Assembly: GCF_017312725.1 (NCBI RefSeq)
Contig: NZ_BOPO01000053.1
Coordinates: forward strand, 148,268 to 212,267
Source of the DNA: Actinocatenispora comari
GTDB lineage: Bacteria > Actinomycetota > Actinomycetes > Mycobacteriales > Micromonosporaceae
Direction of reading: 5' to 3'
Length of the DNA stretch: 64,000 bases
Part shown: positions 44,417 to 52,462 of the stretch, piece after piece
Layout of the letters: the number at the start of each line of letters is the position of its first letter
Position numbering within the stretch: the stretch's first letter is position 1
Translations under genes and position numbers: made by a program
The notes under the pieces: generated by a model
Told to the model about the DNA's origin: nothing
Seen by the model: the letters and a program-made list of their open reading frames with translations, nothing else
Database searches by the model: none

Positions 44417-45171
44417 CCGACCACCGGCCTCCCGGCTCGGACGACCAGGTGCACACCCTGATCGGCCCGTACGTCCTGGACGCGCTCGACGAAGCCGAAC
44501 GGGCCGCGGTCACGGCGCATCTCGCGCACTGCCCGAGCTGTGCGGCGGAGGTCGCCGAACTGCGCGCCACCGCGGTCCGGCTGGCCGACCCGACCACGGC
44601 CGATCCACCCGCGAGGTTGCGGGACGCCGTGCTGGCCGAGGCGCGCCGGACCCGGCAGGAACCGCCGCAGCTCCGCGACCGGCGGCCCGGCACACACCGG
44701 TGGCGGCGCTGGGTCGGCGCGGCGGCGGCCGCGGTGGTGTTGGTGGTCGCCGCGGTCGTCGTCACCTCCGTGGTGCAGCAGCGTCGGATCGACGCGGCCA
44801 GGCACACGGCGGCGGTCGCGGCGGCTCGGCAGCGGCGCATCGACGCGGTCCTGTCCGCGCCCGACGCCACCGTCGTACCGGCGACGCTGCCCGGCGGCGC
44901 GCGCGGCCGGCTGGTGCTGTCCCGGCAGCGCGATCTGGGCGTGGTGACCCTCTCCGGGCTGCCGCGGCTGTCCGGCCGGCACACCTACCAGCTGTGGCTG
45001 GTCGTCGCCGGCACCCCGCACAACGCCGGCGCGCTGCCGGTCGGTACCGCAGGGGCCAGCCGGGTGCTGACCGGGGTGCGATCCGCCGCCGCGTTCGCCC
45101 TCTCCACCGAACCGGCCGGCGGTTCGCCGCGGCCCACCCACCTGTGGGCGACGGTACCGCTGCGCCGCTGA
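44413..45171 (+). CDS. RskA-type anti-sigma factor (copy 2)
   Basis: 252 residues with the same order as copy 1: AHLAHCPSCAAEVAEL zinc site, membrane helix (AAAAVVLVVAAVVVTSVV), and RskA domain (LPRLSGRHTYQLWLVVAG; STEPAGGSPRPTHLWATVPL). Regulates the adjacent sigma factor by membrane sequestration and proteolysis. Cross-talk between the two pairs is an open question given their similarity. Confidence 0.85.
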   Translation: MTDHRPPGSDDQVHTLIGPYVLDALDEAERAAVTAHLAHCPSCAAEVAELRATAVRLADPTTADPPARLRDAVLAEARRTRQEPPQLRDRRPGTHRWRRWVGAAAAAVVLVVAAVVVTSVVQQRRIDAARHTAAVAAARQRRIDAVLSAPDATVVPATLPGGARGRLVLSRQRDLGVVTLSGLPRLSGRHTYQLWLVVAGTPHNAGALPVGTAGASRVLTGVRSAAAFALSTEPAGGSPRPTHLWATVPLRR

Positions 45172-45239
45172 CGGCGTCTCGTTGGTGCGGCGTCGACGCC
45201 GCTGGCCCGCCCGTTCGTCACCCGTACGGCGGTGGGCAC

Positions 45240-45268
45240 CCATCCGTTGCCGGGCGCCGGATCGAACC
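45240..45268 (+). promoter_or_regulatory. SigK-type promoter for the small membrane protein
   Basis: CCATCC (45240-45245), 17 nt, CGAACC (45263-45268), 33 bp before the ATG at 45302, with CCCATCCG extended -35 as at the other sites. Spacing is one base longer than in the others. Confidence 0.5.
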
Positions 45269-45301
45269 CCTGTCGTACCGCGTTTCGTTGGGAGGACGGC
45301 G

Positions 45302-45763
45302 ATGCACTCCACCACCGAACGGGCCGCGCCGCCGCGGCCGCGTCCCGCGCCGGACCGACTGCTCGCCGGCGTACCCGTGCGCTCCCGGTGGCGGCTGCCC
45401 GCCGCGGTGGGCGCCGCCGCGATGACCGTCGCGCACGTCCCGGTACTCGAGGAGCACCTGGCGACCGCGCCGCTGGTCGGGGTCGGCTTCGCGCTGCTGT
45501 CCGTCGTGGGGATCGTGCTCGCCGCGCTGCTGCTGTCTGCCGACACCGCACGGGTCTGGGCCGCGGCCGGACTCGTCGCGGCGCTGGCGATCGCCGGCTA
45601 CCTGCTGAGCCGGTCGGTCGGGCTGCCGACCATCCGGGACGACGTCGGCCACTGGGCCGATCCGCTCGGCATCCTCGCGCTGGCCGGCGAGGGGCTGCTG
45701 CTGCTCACCGCGCTGCTGTCGGTACCGGCGGCGACCCGCGCGGCCCGCCGCCGGACCGACTGA
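45302..45763 (+). CDS. Small four-helix membrane protein
   Basis: 153 residues with about four hydrophobic segments (AAVGAAAMTVAHVPVLEEHL; LVGVGFALLSVVGIVLAALLL; VWAAAGLVAALAIAGYLLS; GILALAGEGLLLLTALLSV) separated by short polar loops including LPTIRDDVGHW. ATG after GGGAGGACGG. A likely SigK target by its promoter and position at the end of the module. No function recognised. Confidence 0.72.
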   Translation: MHSTTERAAPPRPRPAPDRLLAGVPVRSRWRLPAAVGAAAMTVAHVPVLEEHLATAPLVGVGFALLSVVGIVLAALLLSADTARVWAAAGLVAALAIAGYLLSRSVGLPTIRDDVGHWADPLGILALAGEGLLLLTALLSVPAATRAARRRTD

Positions 45764-45811
45764 GCACCGCGCGAACGTCCGTCCTCGGACTCCAGCTCCC
45801 GGCAGGACCGC

Positions 45812-46639
45812 TCAGGCCGGTTTGCGGGCGCGGACGATGGCGGCGTGCATCCCGTCGGCCGCCTGCTGGGTCGGGGTGATCTCGATGTCGGTGAAGCCCG
45901 CCGCGGCCAGGCCGTCGTGGTACTCGGTGACCGACAGCGCGCCGGCGATGCAGCCGACCCACTGGCCTCGTTCGGCGCGTTCGGCCGGGCTGAGCCGGTC
46001 CTCGGCGACCACGTCGGAGACGCCGATCCGGCCGCCGGGCCGCAGCACCCGGAACGCCTCGGCCAGCACCGCCGGCTTGTCGGTGGACAGGTTGATCACG
46101 CAGTTGGAGATGATCACGTCCACCGCCGCGTCCGGCAGCGGGATGTTCTCGATCTCGCCCTGGAGGAACTCCACGTTCGTGGCGCCGGCCCTGGCCGCGT
46201 TGCTGCGCGCCAGCGCCAGCATGTCGTCGGTCATGTCCAGCCCGTACGCCCGGCCGGTCGGGCCGACCCGCTTCGCCGACAGCAGCACGTCGATGCCACC
46301 GCCGGAGCCGAGGTCGAGTACCGTCTCGCCCGCGTCCAGCTCGGCGACGGCGAGCGGGTTGCCGCAGCCCAGCGAGGCGGTCACCGCGTCGGCGGGCAGC
46401 TGGTCCCGGTCGGCCTGGTCGTACCGGCCGGCGCCGAACGGGTCGGCCTCGCCGGTACCGCACGAGCCGCCGCCACAACAGTCGGCGTTGGCGTCGATGG
46501 TGGCCAGTACGGTCGCGTTGTCGGCCGGTCCGCAACGGCCCGCGGCCGGTGCCGCCGCCGTGATCCGGCGGGCGGCCTCGGCGTAACGGGCCCGTACCTC
46601 GTCGCGCAGCGCGTTTCCGGTGCTCTGGTCCTGGGTCAT
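45812..46639 (-). CDS. arsM: Arsenite S-adenosylmethionine methyltransferase
   Basis: 275 residues. ArsM layout: N-terminal Cys-pair region ADCCGGGSCG, SAM motif LDLGSGGGIDVLLSAKRV, then the arsenic-site cysteines in IISNCVINLSTDK and VGCIAGALS. It methylates As(III), volatilising or detoxifying it. ATG 46639 with AAGGG upstream. Downstream of a small Cys-rich ORF and divergent from arsR. Confidence 0.92.
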   Translation of the reverse strand: MTQDQSTGNALRDEVRARYAEAARRITAAAPAAGRCGPADNATVLATIDANADCCGGGSCGTGEADPFGAGRYDQADRDQLPADAVTASLGCGNPLAVAELDAGETVLDLGSGGGIDVLLSAKRVGPTGRAYGLDMTDDMLALARSNAARAGATNVEFLQGEIENIPLPDAAVDVIISNCVINLSTDKPAVLAEAFRVLRPGGRIGVSDVVAEDRLSPAERAERGQWVGCIAGALSVTEYHDGLAAAGFTDIEITPTQQAADGMHAAIVRARKPA

Positions 46640-46662
46640 GGTGGATCCCTTCGTGGCGCGGG

Positions 46663-46806
46663 TCAGCGGGGTCCGCCGAGGACCGAGACGGCGTGGGTGT
46701 GGGCGCGGTCGAGCCGGGTGTGTGCCTGGCAGGTGCTGTCGCAGGCGCAGCCGCAGGCCTCGTCGACGCGGAGCGGAGCATGGCGGCGACGGCGGAGACG
46801 GATCAT
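46663..46806 (-). CDS. 47-residue Cys/His-rich small protein upstream of arsM
   Basis: ATG 46806 follows GGGAGGG by 6 nt and gives 47 codons ending 23 bp before arsM. The N-terminus is basic (MIRLRRRRHAP), the centre is VDEACGCACDSTCQAH with Cys18, 20, 22 and 26, and three more His follow. The CxCxCxxxC cluster is a plausible thiolate As(III) or zinc site. It would be co-transcribed with arsM from the arsR-controlled promoter. I know no family and it was probably overlooked for its size. Confidence 0.6.
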   Translation of the reverse strand: MIRLRRRRHAPLRVDEACGCACDSTCQAHTRLDRAHTHAVSVLGGPR

Positions 46807-46879
46807 GACGACCCTCCCTGGATTGATGAACGTCTAAGCAGAGCTTGCACCCTGATTCGTCATCCGTCAAGATAGAAGC

Positions 46880-47245
46880 ATGTCGAAACAGCTCCCGGTC
46901 CCGGCCGGTACCGAGGACTCCGGTTGCTGCCCGCCGCTCGCCCAGGAGTCGATCCCGGCCAGTGACGCGGCCGCCGCCGCGGGGTTCAAGGCGCTCGGCG
47001 ACCCGATCCGGCTGCAGTTGCTCTCGCTGATCGCCTCGCACGCCGGCGGCGAGGTCTGCGTGTGCGAGTTGACGCCGCGGTTCGAGGTGAGCGGCCCGAC
47101 GATCTCGCACCACCTGAAGGTGTTGCGCCAGGCCGGCCTGATCGACTGCGAACGCCGCGGCACCTGGGTCTACTACTGGATCGTCCCGGCGATGCTCGCC
47201 CGCCTGGCCGACCTGCTGTCGGCCCCGGCCGCGGCGAGCGTCTGA
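46880..47245 (+). CDS. arsR: ArsR-family metalloregulator
   Basis: 121 residues. Winged helix ALGDPIRLQLLSLIASHAGGEVCVCELTPRFEVSGPTISHHLKVLRQAGL with the metalloid-binding ELCVCDL-type box (EVCVCEL), and SGCCPP near the N-terminus as an extra thiol pair. Represses its own gene and arsM until As(III) binds. ATG 46880. The 73-bp divergent region has an AT-rich stretch (TTGATGAACG, CGTCATCCGTCAAGAT) likely to hold the operator. Confidence 0.9.
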   Translation: MSKQLPVPAGTEDSGCCPPLAQESIPASDAAAAAGFKALGDPIRLQLLSLIASHAGGEVCVCELTPRFEVSGPTISHHLKVLRQAGLIDCERRGTWVYYWIVPAMLARLADLLSAPAAASV

Positions 47246-47361
47246 CCGCTGCTGCGGTAGGCGCGCTGCGGCGGTGCCCATCGCGCGCGGCCGTGCTCAT
47301 CGGGCGCGCCGTTTCGTCGGCCGTAGCGGGGCCGAGTTCGTTGCGGTGATCCGGCGTTCGG

Positions 47362-47631
47362 CTACTCGCTGGCGATGCGGAGGGCGAGGGTGGGGCACGC
47401 GCGGACCGCGGCGCGGGCGGCGGCCAGCAGCTCCGGCGGTACCGGGCCGGTCGGCAGGATCGGATAGCCCCACTCGTCCAGCGTCACGTGGCCGGGCAGC
47501 AACTCGGCGCACAGCCCGTGCGCCTGGCAGCCGATCGGGTCCACCCGCAGCGCGGGGCCGGTGGGTACGCGGGCCTTCCGCGGGCGGTCCGGCCGTGCGG
47601 GGTTCGGCGGAACGCGGTCGTTCAGCGCCAT
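47362..47631 (-). CDS. Ferredoxin
   Basis: 89 residues. The fold of actinobacterial [3Fe-4S]/[4Fe-4S] ferredoxins of the Fdx/P450 partner type: VDPIGCQAHGLCAELLPGHVTLDEWGYP and CPTLALRI. Cysteines are in GCQAHGLC and RACPTLAL. Start ATG 47631 overlaps the upstream NuoF-like stop by 10 bp. Last gene of the electron-transfer operon, a soluble cytoplasmic carrier. Confidence 0.8.
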   Translation of the reverse strand: MALNDRVPPNPARPDRPRKARVPTGPALRVDPIGCQAHGLCAELLPGHVTLDEWGYPILPTGPVPPELLAAARAAVRACPTLALRIASE

Positions 47632-48881
47632 GCCCGCTCCAGCATCGTCGGCGCCGGGATCGGGAGTACCGGCGGCTGCGGTGGGCAGGGGTGCCCGCGG
47701 TGGTGCGCGCGAACGTCGTCGGCGAACACCCGCAGCATCGAGCGCGCGAGCCGTACCGCGCCGGTCGGGTGGGCGCAGGCGCCGCGGCCGGTGACCTGGC
47801 CGAGCCGGCGGGTCAGCCGGCCCGCGAGGGCGTCGTCGGCCCGGCCGGCCGCGAGCCGCGCCACGTCGTCGGCGATCGCCGGCAGTCCGAACGTGCACGG
47901 CCCGCACTGGCCGGCCGACTCGGCGGCGAGGAAGACCAGTACCCGGGCGGTCTCGACGAGGCCACATGCCGTGGCGGGCACGGCGATCAGGGCCCCGGCG
48001 CCGATCGTGCTGCCCTCCCGCCCGGCCGGGTCGTGGCTCAGTGGCAGCCCCGGATCGCGTACCCAGGTGCCGCCGTAGCCGCCGACCAGGGTGGCGCCGA
48101 CCGGTACCGTCGGGCCGCCGGCGGCGCCGATCGCGGTGGCGAGCGGTGCACCGAGCTCGATCTCGTACACCCCGGGTCGGGCCACGCAGCCGCTGACGGT
48201 GACCAGTGCGGTGCCGGGATCGGTGCGGGTGCCGACCGAGCGGTACCACTCCGGCCCGTACCGGACCGCGAGTGCCAGCTGCGCCAGCGTCTCCGCGTTG
48301 TCGATCAGCGTCGGCCGGCCGCGCACGCCACGCTGTTCGGGCCGCGGCGGTCGTGCGGTCGGGCGCGCCTCGCCGTCGGTCAGGAACCGGGCCAGCGCCG
48401 ACGCCTCGCTCGCCACGTACCGTCGGGGCACCTCGGCCAGCTGCCAGTCGACGCCGTCGCCGCGCCGCTGCGACAGTGCCGCGTTCAGGTGCGCCGCCAC
48501 GGGATCACCGCGGTGCAGGCAGATCACGACGGTCCGGGCGCGCAGGGCGCGGGCGGCGACGAGCGCGCCGTCGAGTACCAGGTGGGGCGCGTGCCGCAAC
48601 AACACCGCGTCCTTGCGGCTGGCCGGTTCGGACTCGCAGGCGTTGACCACCACGATCGGTCGGCGCCCGCCGGCCGCGACGGCGGCGAGCTTGCGCGCCG
48701 TCGGGAAGCCGGACCCGCCGCGGCCGCGCAGCCCGGCCGCCTCCACCAGTGCCACCAGCTCCCGCGCGTCCCGGATCCGCGGTACCGCACCGTGCCGGGC
48801 CCGGTGGGCGGCCAGCTCGGCCGGCGCACCGCCCGCCGGGAGCAGTCGCGCCGGGTCGGCGATCGGCCCGGTCCGGGTCAT
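47622..48881 (-). CDS. NuoF-like FMN/NADH-type flavoprotein with altered Fe-S site
   Basis: 419 residues. FMN/NAD-binding motif RGRGGSGFPTARKL, VVVNACESEPASRKD, SLBB-like GATLVGGYGGTWV region and an Fe-S segment ESAGQCGPCTFG plus GRGACAHPTG. In NuoF the motif is ESCGxCxPCR with a later Cys; here the first Cys is Ala, leaving three ligands. This suggests a [3Fe-4S] centre or loss of the cluster. Probably the cytoplasmic NADH or ferredoxin dehydrogenase end of the chain. Confidence 0.82.
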   Translation of the reverse strand: MTRTGPIADPARLLPAGGAPAELAAHRARHGAVPRIRDARELVALVEAAGLRGRGGSGFPTARKLAAVAAGGRRPIVVVNACESEPASRKDAVLLRHAPHLVLDGALVAARALRARTVVICLHRGDPVAAHLNAALSQRRGDGVDWQLAEVPRRYVASEASALARFLTDGEARPTARPPRPEQRGVRGRPTLIDNAETLAQLALAVRYGPEWYRSVGTRTDPGTALVTVSGCVARPGVYEIELGAPLATAIGAAGGPTVPVGATLVGGYGGTWVRDPGLPLSHDPAGREGSTIGAGALIAVPATACGLVETARVLVFLAAESAGQCGPCTFGLPAIADDVARLAAGRADDALAGRLTRRLGQVTGRGACAHPTGAVRLARSMLRVFADDVRAHHRGHPCPPQPPVLPIPAPTMLERAWR

Positions 48882-48900
48882 CGTGGCCTCCTGCCGCCGG

Positions 48901-49434
48901 TCATGGCAGTCGCCGTTTCGGTGCGACCACGGCGCGGGTCACCGCGAGCGCGGCCACCGCGGCGAGGCAGCCGAGCGTCGACGCGAGCACCCAGCCGCCG
49001 CCGGCGTCGGTACCGGTGCCCCAGGCGTGCACGATCGCGAGCGGCCAGCAGGCGTACGAGAGCCAGTGCACCGCGCGCCACCACCGGTACCGGATCCGCC
49101 CGCGCAGCAGGCTGGTCACGATCACCGCCAGCAGCAGGTCGAACGCCACCGCGCCGAGCCCGAGCCAGAACGGCCGGTACACCGAGCCGAACGGCACGAT
49201 CGCGTCCCACCAACCGATCCCGGCGTACGTGTCGAGCACGCTGGTCGCCACGTGCGCCCCGACGAAGGCGACCGCGAGCAGCGACAGGTTGCGGTGCAAC
49301 CCGCCGACCACGAACCGTGGCCACCGCGGCGACGCGGTCCGCAGCGGCCCGAGCAGGCCCAGCAGTACGGTCCCGGTCAACAGCAGCAGCGCGACCACGC
49401 CGGTGCCGCGGGTGGCGTACCAGAGCGCGGTCAT
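48901..49434 (-). CDS. Ferric-reductase-like heme membrane protein
   Basis: 177 residues with about six hydrophobic segments. Candidate bis-His heme ligands in GGLHRNLSLLAVAFVGAHV and AVHWLSYACWPLAIVHAW, in the spacing of the ferric reductase/YedZ-type transmembrane domain. No flavin domain follows, so it needs partner proteins. ATG 49434; stop 19 bp before the NuoF-like start. Moves electrons across the membrane. Confidence 0.8.
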   Translation of the reverse strand: MTALWYATRGTGVVALLLLTGTVLLGLLGPLRTASPRWPRFVVGGLHRNLSLLAVAFVGAHVATSVLDTYAGIGWWDAIVPFGSVYRPFWLGLGAVAFDLLLAVIVTSLLRGRIRYRWWRAVHWLSYACWPLAIVHAWGTGTDAGGGWVLASTLGCLAAVAALAVTRAVVAPKRRLP

Positions 49435-50324
49435 GCCGGCCACCCGGCGACCGTGGTGACCCGGCCGCCGAGGTCGACCAGCCGGGCGGGCAACCGTTGC
49501 GCGGCAAGCCAACCGGCGGCGTCGGCGCCGCGGACGATCGCGGCGGTACTGGCCGCGTTGGCGTCCAGGCAGCTGGCCGCGGCGACGGTGACGGTGCGCC
49601 AGCCGCCGTCCGCGCACCGGCCGGTACGCGGGTCGACGATGTGGTGCACCGTGACCCCGTCCCGCCGCCAGCGCCGCCGGGTGACACCGGAGGTGGCGAG
49701 GCCGCCGCCGGTGATCGCCACCACCGGATCGCCGGCGGCCGGCCGCTCGTGGTCGTCGCCGACCTCGACGCGCCAGCCGCCGACCGGCCCGCCGCCGGCG
49801 ACCGACACGTCACCGCCGACCGCCACCAGCGTGCCCGCGCCGGTACGCCGATGGGCACGCTGTGCCGCCCAGTCGGCGGCCACCGCCTTCGCCGTCGCGC
49901 CGAGATCGAGGCGGACACCGGACGGCAGGCGCAGCAACCGTTCCGCCGGTCGCCAGCCGATCCGGGTCCAGCCCGGCGCCGGCCGTACCGGCCGGGTCGG
50001 CACCTCCGGTGGCAACGCGGCGATGTCCCGGTCGTACCCGAGGTCTGCCACCGACACGGTCGGATCGACCAGCCCGTCGGTCGCGGCCGCCACCCGCAGC
50101 GCCGCGGTGACCAGCTCGGCCAGTACCGCACCGACCGGTCGCCAGTCGCCGGCCGCCTCGACCCGGCGTACCTCCGAGTCGTCCCGGAACCGGCTGGCCG
50201 CCCGGTCGACCGTGGACAGCACGCTGCGGGTGACCCGTACCGCCGCCGGCAGGGCGGCCTCGTCCACGGTGGCGACCACCACGGTGCCGCCCCACCGGGG
50301 GAAGCGGACCGACGGCGACGTCAC
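49431..50324 (-). CDS. apbE: ApbE-family FAD:protein FMN transferase
   Basis: 297 residues. ApbE motifs: LDLGATAKAVAADWA, LVAVGGDVSVAGG, HHIVDPRTGRCADGG and VAAASCLDANAASTAAI. It attaches FMN by a phosphoester to Thr/Ser in a Dxx(S/T)GA(S/T)-type sequence. No signal peptide, so it may work in the cytoplasm or be anchored through partners. It overlaps the upstream small membrane protein (ATGA) and the downstream heme protein by 4 bp, placing its substrate among these neighbours. Confidence 0.9.
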   Translation of the reverse strand: MTSPSVRFPRWGGTVVVATVDEAALPAAVRVTRSVLSTVDRAASRFRDDSEVRRVEAAGDWRPVGAVLAELVTAALRVAAATDGLVDPTVSVADLGYDRDIAALPPEVPTRPVRPAPGWTRIGWRPAERLLRLPSGVRLDLGATAKAVAADWAAQRAHRRTGAGTLVAVGGDVSVAGGGPVGGWRVEVGDDHERPAAGDPVVAITGGGLATSGVTRRRWRRDGVTVHHIVDPRTGRCADGGWRTVTVAAASCLDANAASTAAIVRGADAAGWLAAQRLPARLVDLGGRVTTVAGWPA

Positions 50325-50656
50325 GACGCACCCGACCGCGCATCCGACGACCCGCCCGACGATCCGCCCGACGAGCCGCCGGGCGAGGACGTCGGCGGCT
50401 GCGTCGGCGTCAGCCGGGACCCGTCAGGGTGCCCGTCCGAGTCGTTGCCGGTACCGGTGTCGCCGGTGCCGCGGTGCGGGCTGTCATGGGTGGATCGGGT
50501 GGTGTCCGACGGGTTCGTCGCCGTGTGCCCGGCCGCCGCGGCGAACACCCCGGCGAACGCGGTCGCCGCCGCCGCGGCGCCGACGGCGACACCTCCGGTC
50601 ACCCGCCGCAGCCGGCGGCGTCCGCGCCGCAGTCGTGCGTTCGGATCGGTGTCCAT
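50321..50656 (-). CDS. Small membrane protein with GGSS linker and C-terminal DARSGAS flavinylation-like motif
   Basis: 111 residues. Cytoplasmic Arg-rich start (LRRGRRRLRRV), one membrane helix (about 20-43), an extracytoplasmic Thr/Ser/Gly/Asp-rich region, a GGSS-repeat linker, then DARSGAS at the very end. The last seven residues fit the ApbE target pattern Dxx(S/T)GA(S/T). The ATGA overlap with apbE makes it the likely substrate. First gene of the operon. No FMN-binding-domain fold is visible, so a bare, flexibly tethered flavin carrier is inferred. Confidence 0.7.
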   Translation of the reverse strand: MDTDPNARLRRGRRRLRRVTGGVAVGAAAAATAFAGVFAAAAGHTATNPSDTTRSTHDSPHRGTGDTGTGNDSDGHPDGSRLTPTQPPTSSPGGSSGGSSGGSSDARSGAS

Positions 50657-51175
50657 GGCGCCCCCTCCGCTCGCGTTACCGCAAGAGTCGGCCGAGGTAC
50701 CCAGAGCGACCTGTCGCCCACCTGGGAGCTACCTGAAAACCCGCCCGGTTCACCCGGTCCAGGCCGCCGTGTCCCCGCCCAGGCCCACCGTGGCACCCGC
50801 ACATGAAGCAACGATGAGACCACCATCGCCCTGTCCGGACCCCGCCGAGCACCCGGTGGCGCCACGGCCGGCCCCGACACGGGCGCACGATCGACGACCG
50901 AGGCCGAGGTCGAGCCGCTGGATCTCGGCGTCCTGGCACGCCTCGGTGACCGCGTCGATGTCCCCGTCCCGCAGTTCCAGCAGCAGCCGCGAGGTGGTCA
51001 CGCCGGTCAGATCGTGTCCACCGGTTACGTCCGCGACCGCCCTGCACGGCACCGTAAGCCGGCGCACCGCCGGCCGCGATCCAGTCTCCCAGTGTCGCGG
51101 ATTCACTCCTCTGAGCGATGAAATGGGGACCAAAGTCGATGTTGCCGGCGGCCCGGCTTTCGTAGCGTCGCTGCC
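50657..51175. other. 519-bp interval with no intact gene
   Basis: Holds the upstream region of the electron-transfer operon on the minus strand and, near 50905-51001, a GNAT gene fragment. A promoter for the operon is expected but I see no clear boxes. A TAGCGT box at 51163 serves the small gene at 51176. Confidence 0.6.
50905..51001 (-). pseudogene. N-terminal fragment of a GNAT acetyltransferase
   Basis: From GTG 51001 the minus frame reads VTTSRLLLELRDGDIDAVTEACQDAEIQR, the typical first 30 residues of RimJ/RimL-type acetyltransferases. After that the sequence is unrelated and no acetyl-CoA motif is present, so the gene has been truncated. Confidence 0.5.
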
Positions 51176-51379
51176 ATGGCATCCACCACCACCGGCGCGT
51201 GGCGCAGCGTCGACGGCTCCTGGAGCGTGCGCGCGTTGCCCGGCTGGCTGCGCGGCGGCCCGGCGGACAGCGGGTTCTACCAGATCAAGCACCATGGTCG
51301 GCTGGTCGCCGAGATCGACGACTTCGCCGAGCTGGCCACCCTGGTACCGCTGCACCTGCTGGTCGACGACCGCCCCTGA
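51176..51379 (+). CDS. Small hypothetical protein, probably leaderless
   Basis: 67 residues (MASTTTGAWRSVDGSWSVRALPG... ending HLLVDDRP) with strong GC3 codon bias, which argues for a real gene. TAGCGT lies 7 nt before the ATG with no ribosome-binding site. Acidic C-terminal half, four Trp-type aromatic residues early. No family recognised. Convergent with the PaaX-like gene. Confidence 0.6.
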   Translation: MASTTTGAWRSVDGSWSVRALPGWLRGGPADSGFYQIKHHGRLVAEIDDFAELATLVPLHLLVDDRP

Positions 51380-51414
51380 TCGTCCACTGTGGATGGACGG
51401 CGGGCGCTCGCGGC

Positions 51415-52287
51415 TCACCGGAAGTCGGGCGGAGCCGTCCCGGTCGCGCTCCAGCGGGCCAGGTCCCACTCGATCGAGGCCGCCTCGGGCAACCCGGCCA
51501 CCTCGTCGAACATCGCCGAGGCGAAGCGTTCCAGCCACACGCCCACCACCCGGTTGGCCAGCGCGGCGAGCCGGGTGTCGGCGTCGTAGCCGGGCGCCAG
51601 CGAGCGCGGCAGCGGCCGGGTCCGGCTCGTCTCGGCGGACAGGGCATGGAACACGTCGAAGTACCGGGCCTGGTCCAGGTCCGGGTCCGCCACCATCGCC
51701 GCGACCCGGGCGGCCAGCGCGTCCACGGCGGCACCCGCCGCGGCCGGATCGAACGCCCTGCGTACCCAGGCCCGCGCCTGCTCCCGCGACTCCGGTACCA
51801 GGGTGCAGGCGTCGACGCCGTCGTGGTCGACGCGCGCCTCGGTGAGCGCGGCCCGCAGCCGGTCCGCGGCCGGGAGGTCGAGCGCGATGAGCACGCCGGC
51901 CCGCACCTGCCGGTAACCGCAGAGGCGGGCGAGGTAGACGACGCGGTCGCGATGGGACCGGTCCGACTCCGGGATCGTGACGATCAGCGCCGGGAAACTC
52001 CCGGTGTAGACGGGCAGCGCCAGGCTGCCGGACAGCCGCTCGTACTGGTGGTTGATCTGCACGGCCCGCCGGTAGTTGGCGTGCCGCCCGCATCGCCGCG
52101 AGACGAGTACGCCACGTTCGACCATCCGGCGCAACTGGTTGCGGACGCTGCTCGCCGAGTAGCCGCGGTGGGCCAGCACCGCGACGAACACCGGCCCCGG
52201 CACCTCGGTCGCCAGCAGGCTGCCGAACACGCTCACCACGTCGAACTCGGCCCGGGTCATCCGGTACCTGATCTCGCGCGCCGTCAC
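51415..52287 (-). CDS. PaaX-like winged-helix regulator
   Basis: About 290 residues. N-terminal winged helix (VFVAVLAHRGYSASSVRNQLRRMVERGVLVSRRCGRHANYRR) and a C-terminal effector-like domain with ALIVTIPESDRSHRDRVVYLARLCGYRQV, reminiscent of PaaX regulators of aromatic catabolism. GTG 52287 has GGAGGAG close upstream; ATG 52260 is the alternative. The likely target is unknown since neighbours are unrelated. Confidence 0.6.
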   Translation of the reverse strand: MTAREIRYRMTRAEFDVVSVFGSLLATEVPGPVFVAVLAHRGYSASSVRNQLRRMVERGVLVSRRCGRHANYRRAVQINHQYERLSGSLALPVYTGSFPALIVTIPESDRSHRDRVVYLARLCGYRQVRAGVLIALDLPAADRLRAALTEARVDHDGVDACTLVPESREQARAWVRRAFDPAAAGAAVDALAARVAAMVADPDLDQARYFDVFHALSAETSRTRPLPRSLAPGYDADTRLAALANRVVGVWLERFASAMFDEVAGLPEAASIEWDLARWSATGTAPPDFR

Positions 52288-52462
52288 CCGCTCCTCCACC
52301 GCACCGCAGCGGCCGCCGGTCCGGATGCCACATTCTCGTCGTGGATCGGGACATTCTTGCCCCGAGCGGCGCGCGTTTGGATTCTTGCAGAGACCCAGCT
52401 CGTGCGGTTCACGCCGCAACCGGACGGCCCGGTACGACGGCCGGCCGGTACCTCGTGGACCC

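Noticed and set aside
47274..51845. A 1,523-codon open frame on the plus strand
   Set aside because: It runs antisense through the electron-transfer operon, is Arg/Pro/Gly-rich without domains, and mirrors the GC3 bias of the real minus-strand genes.
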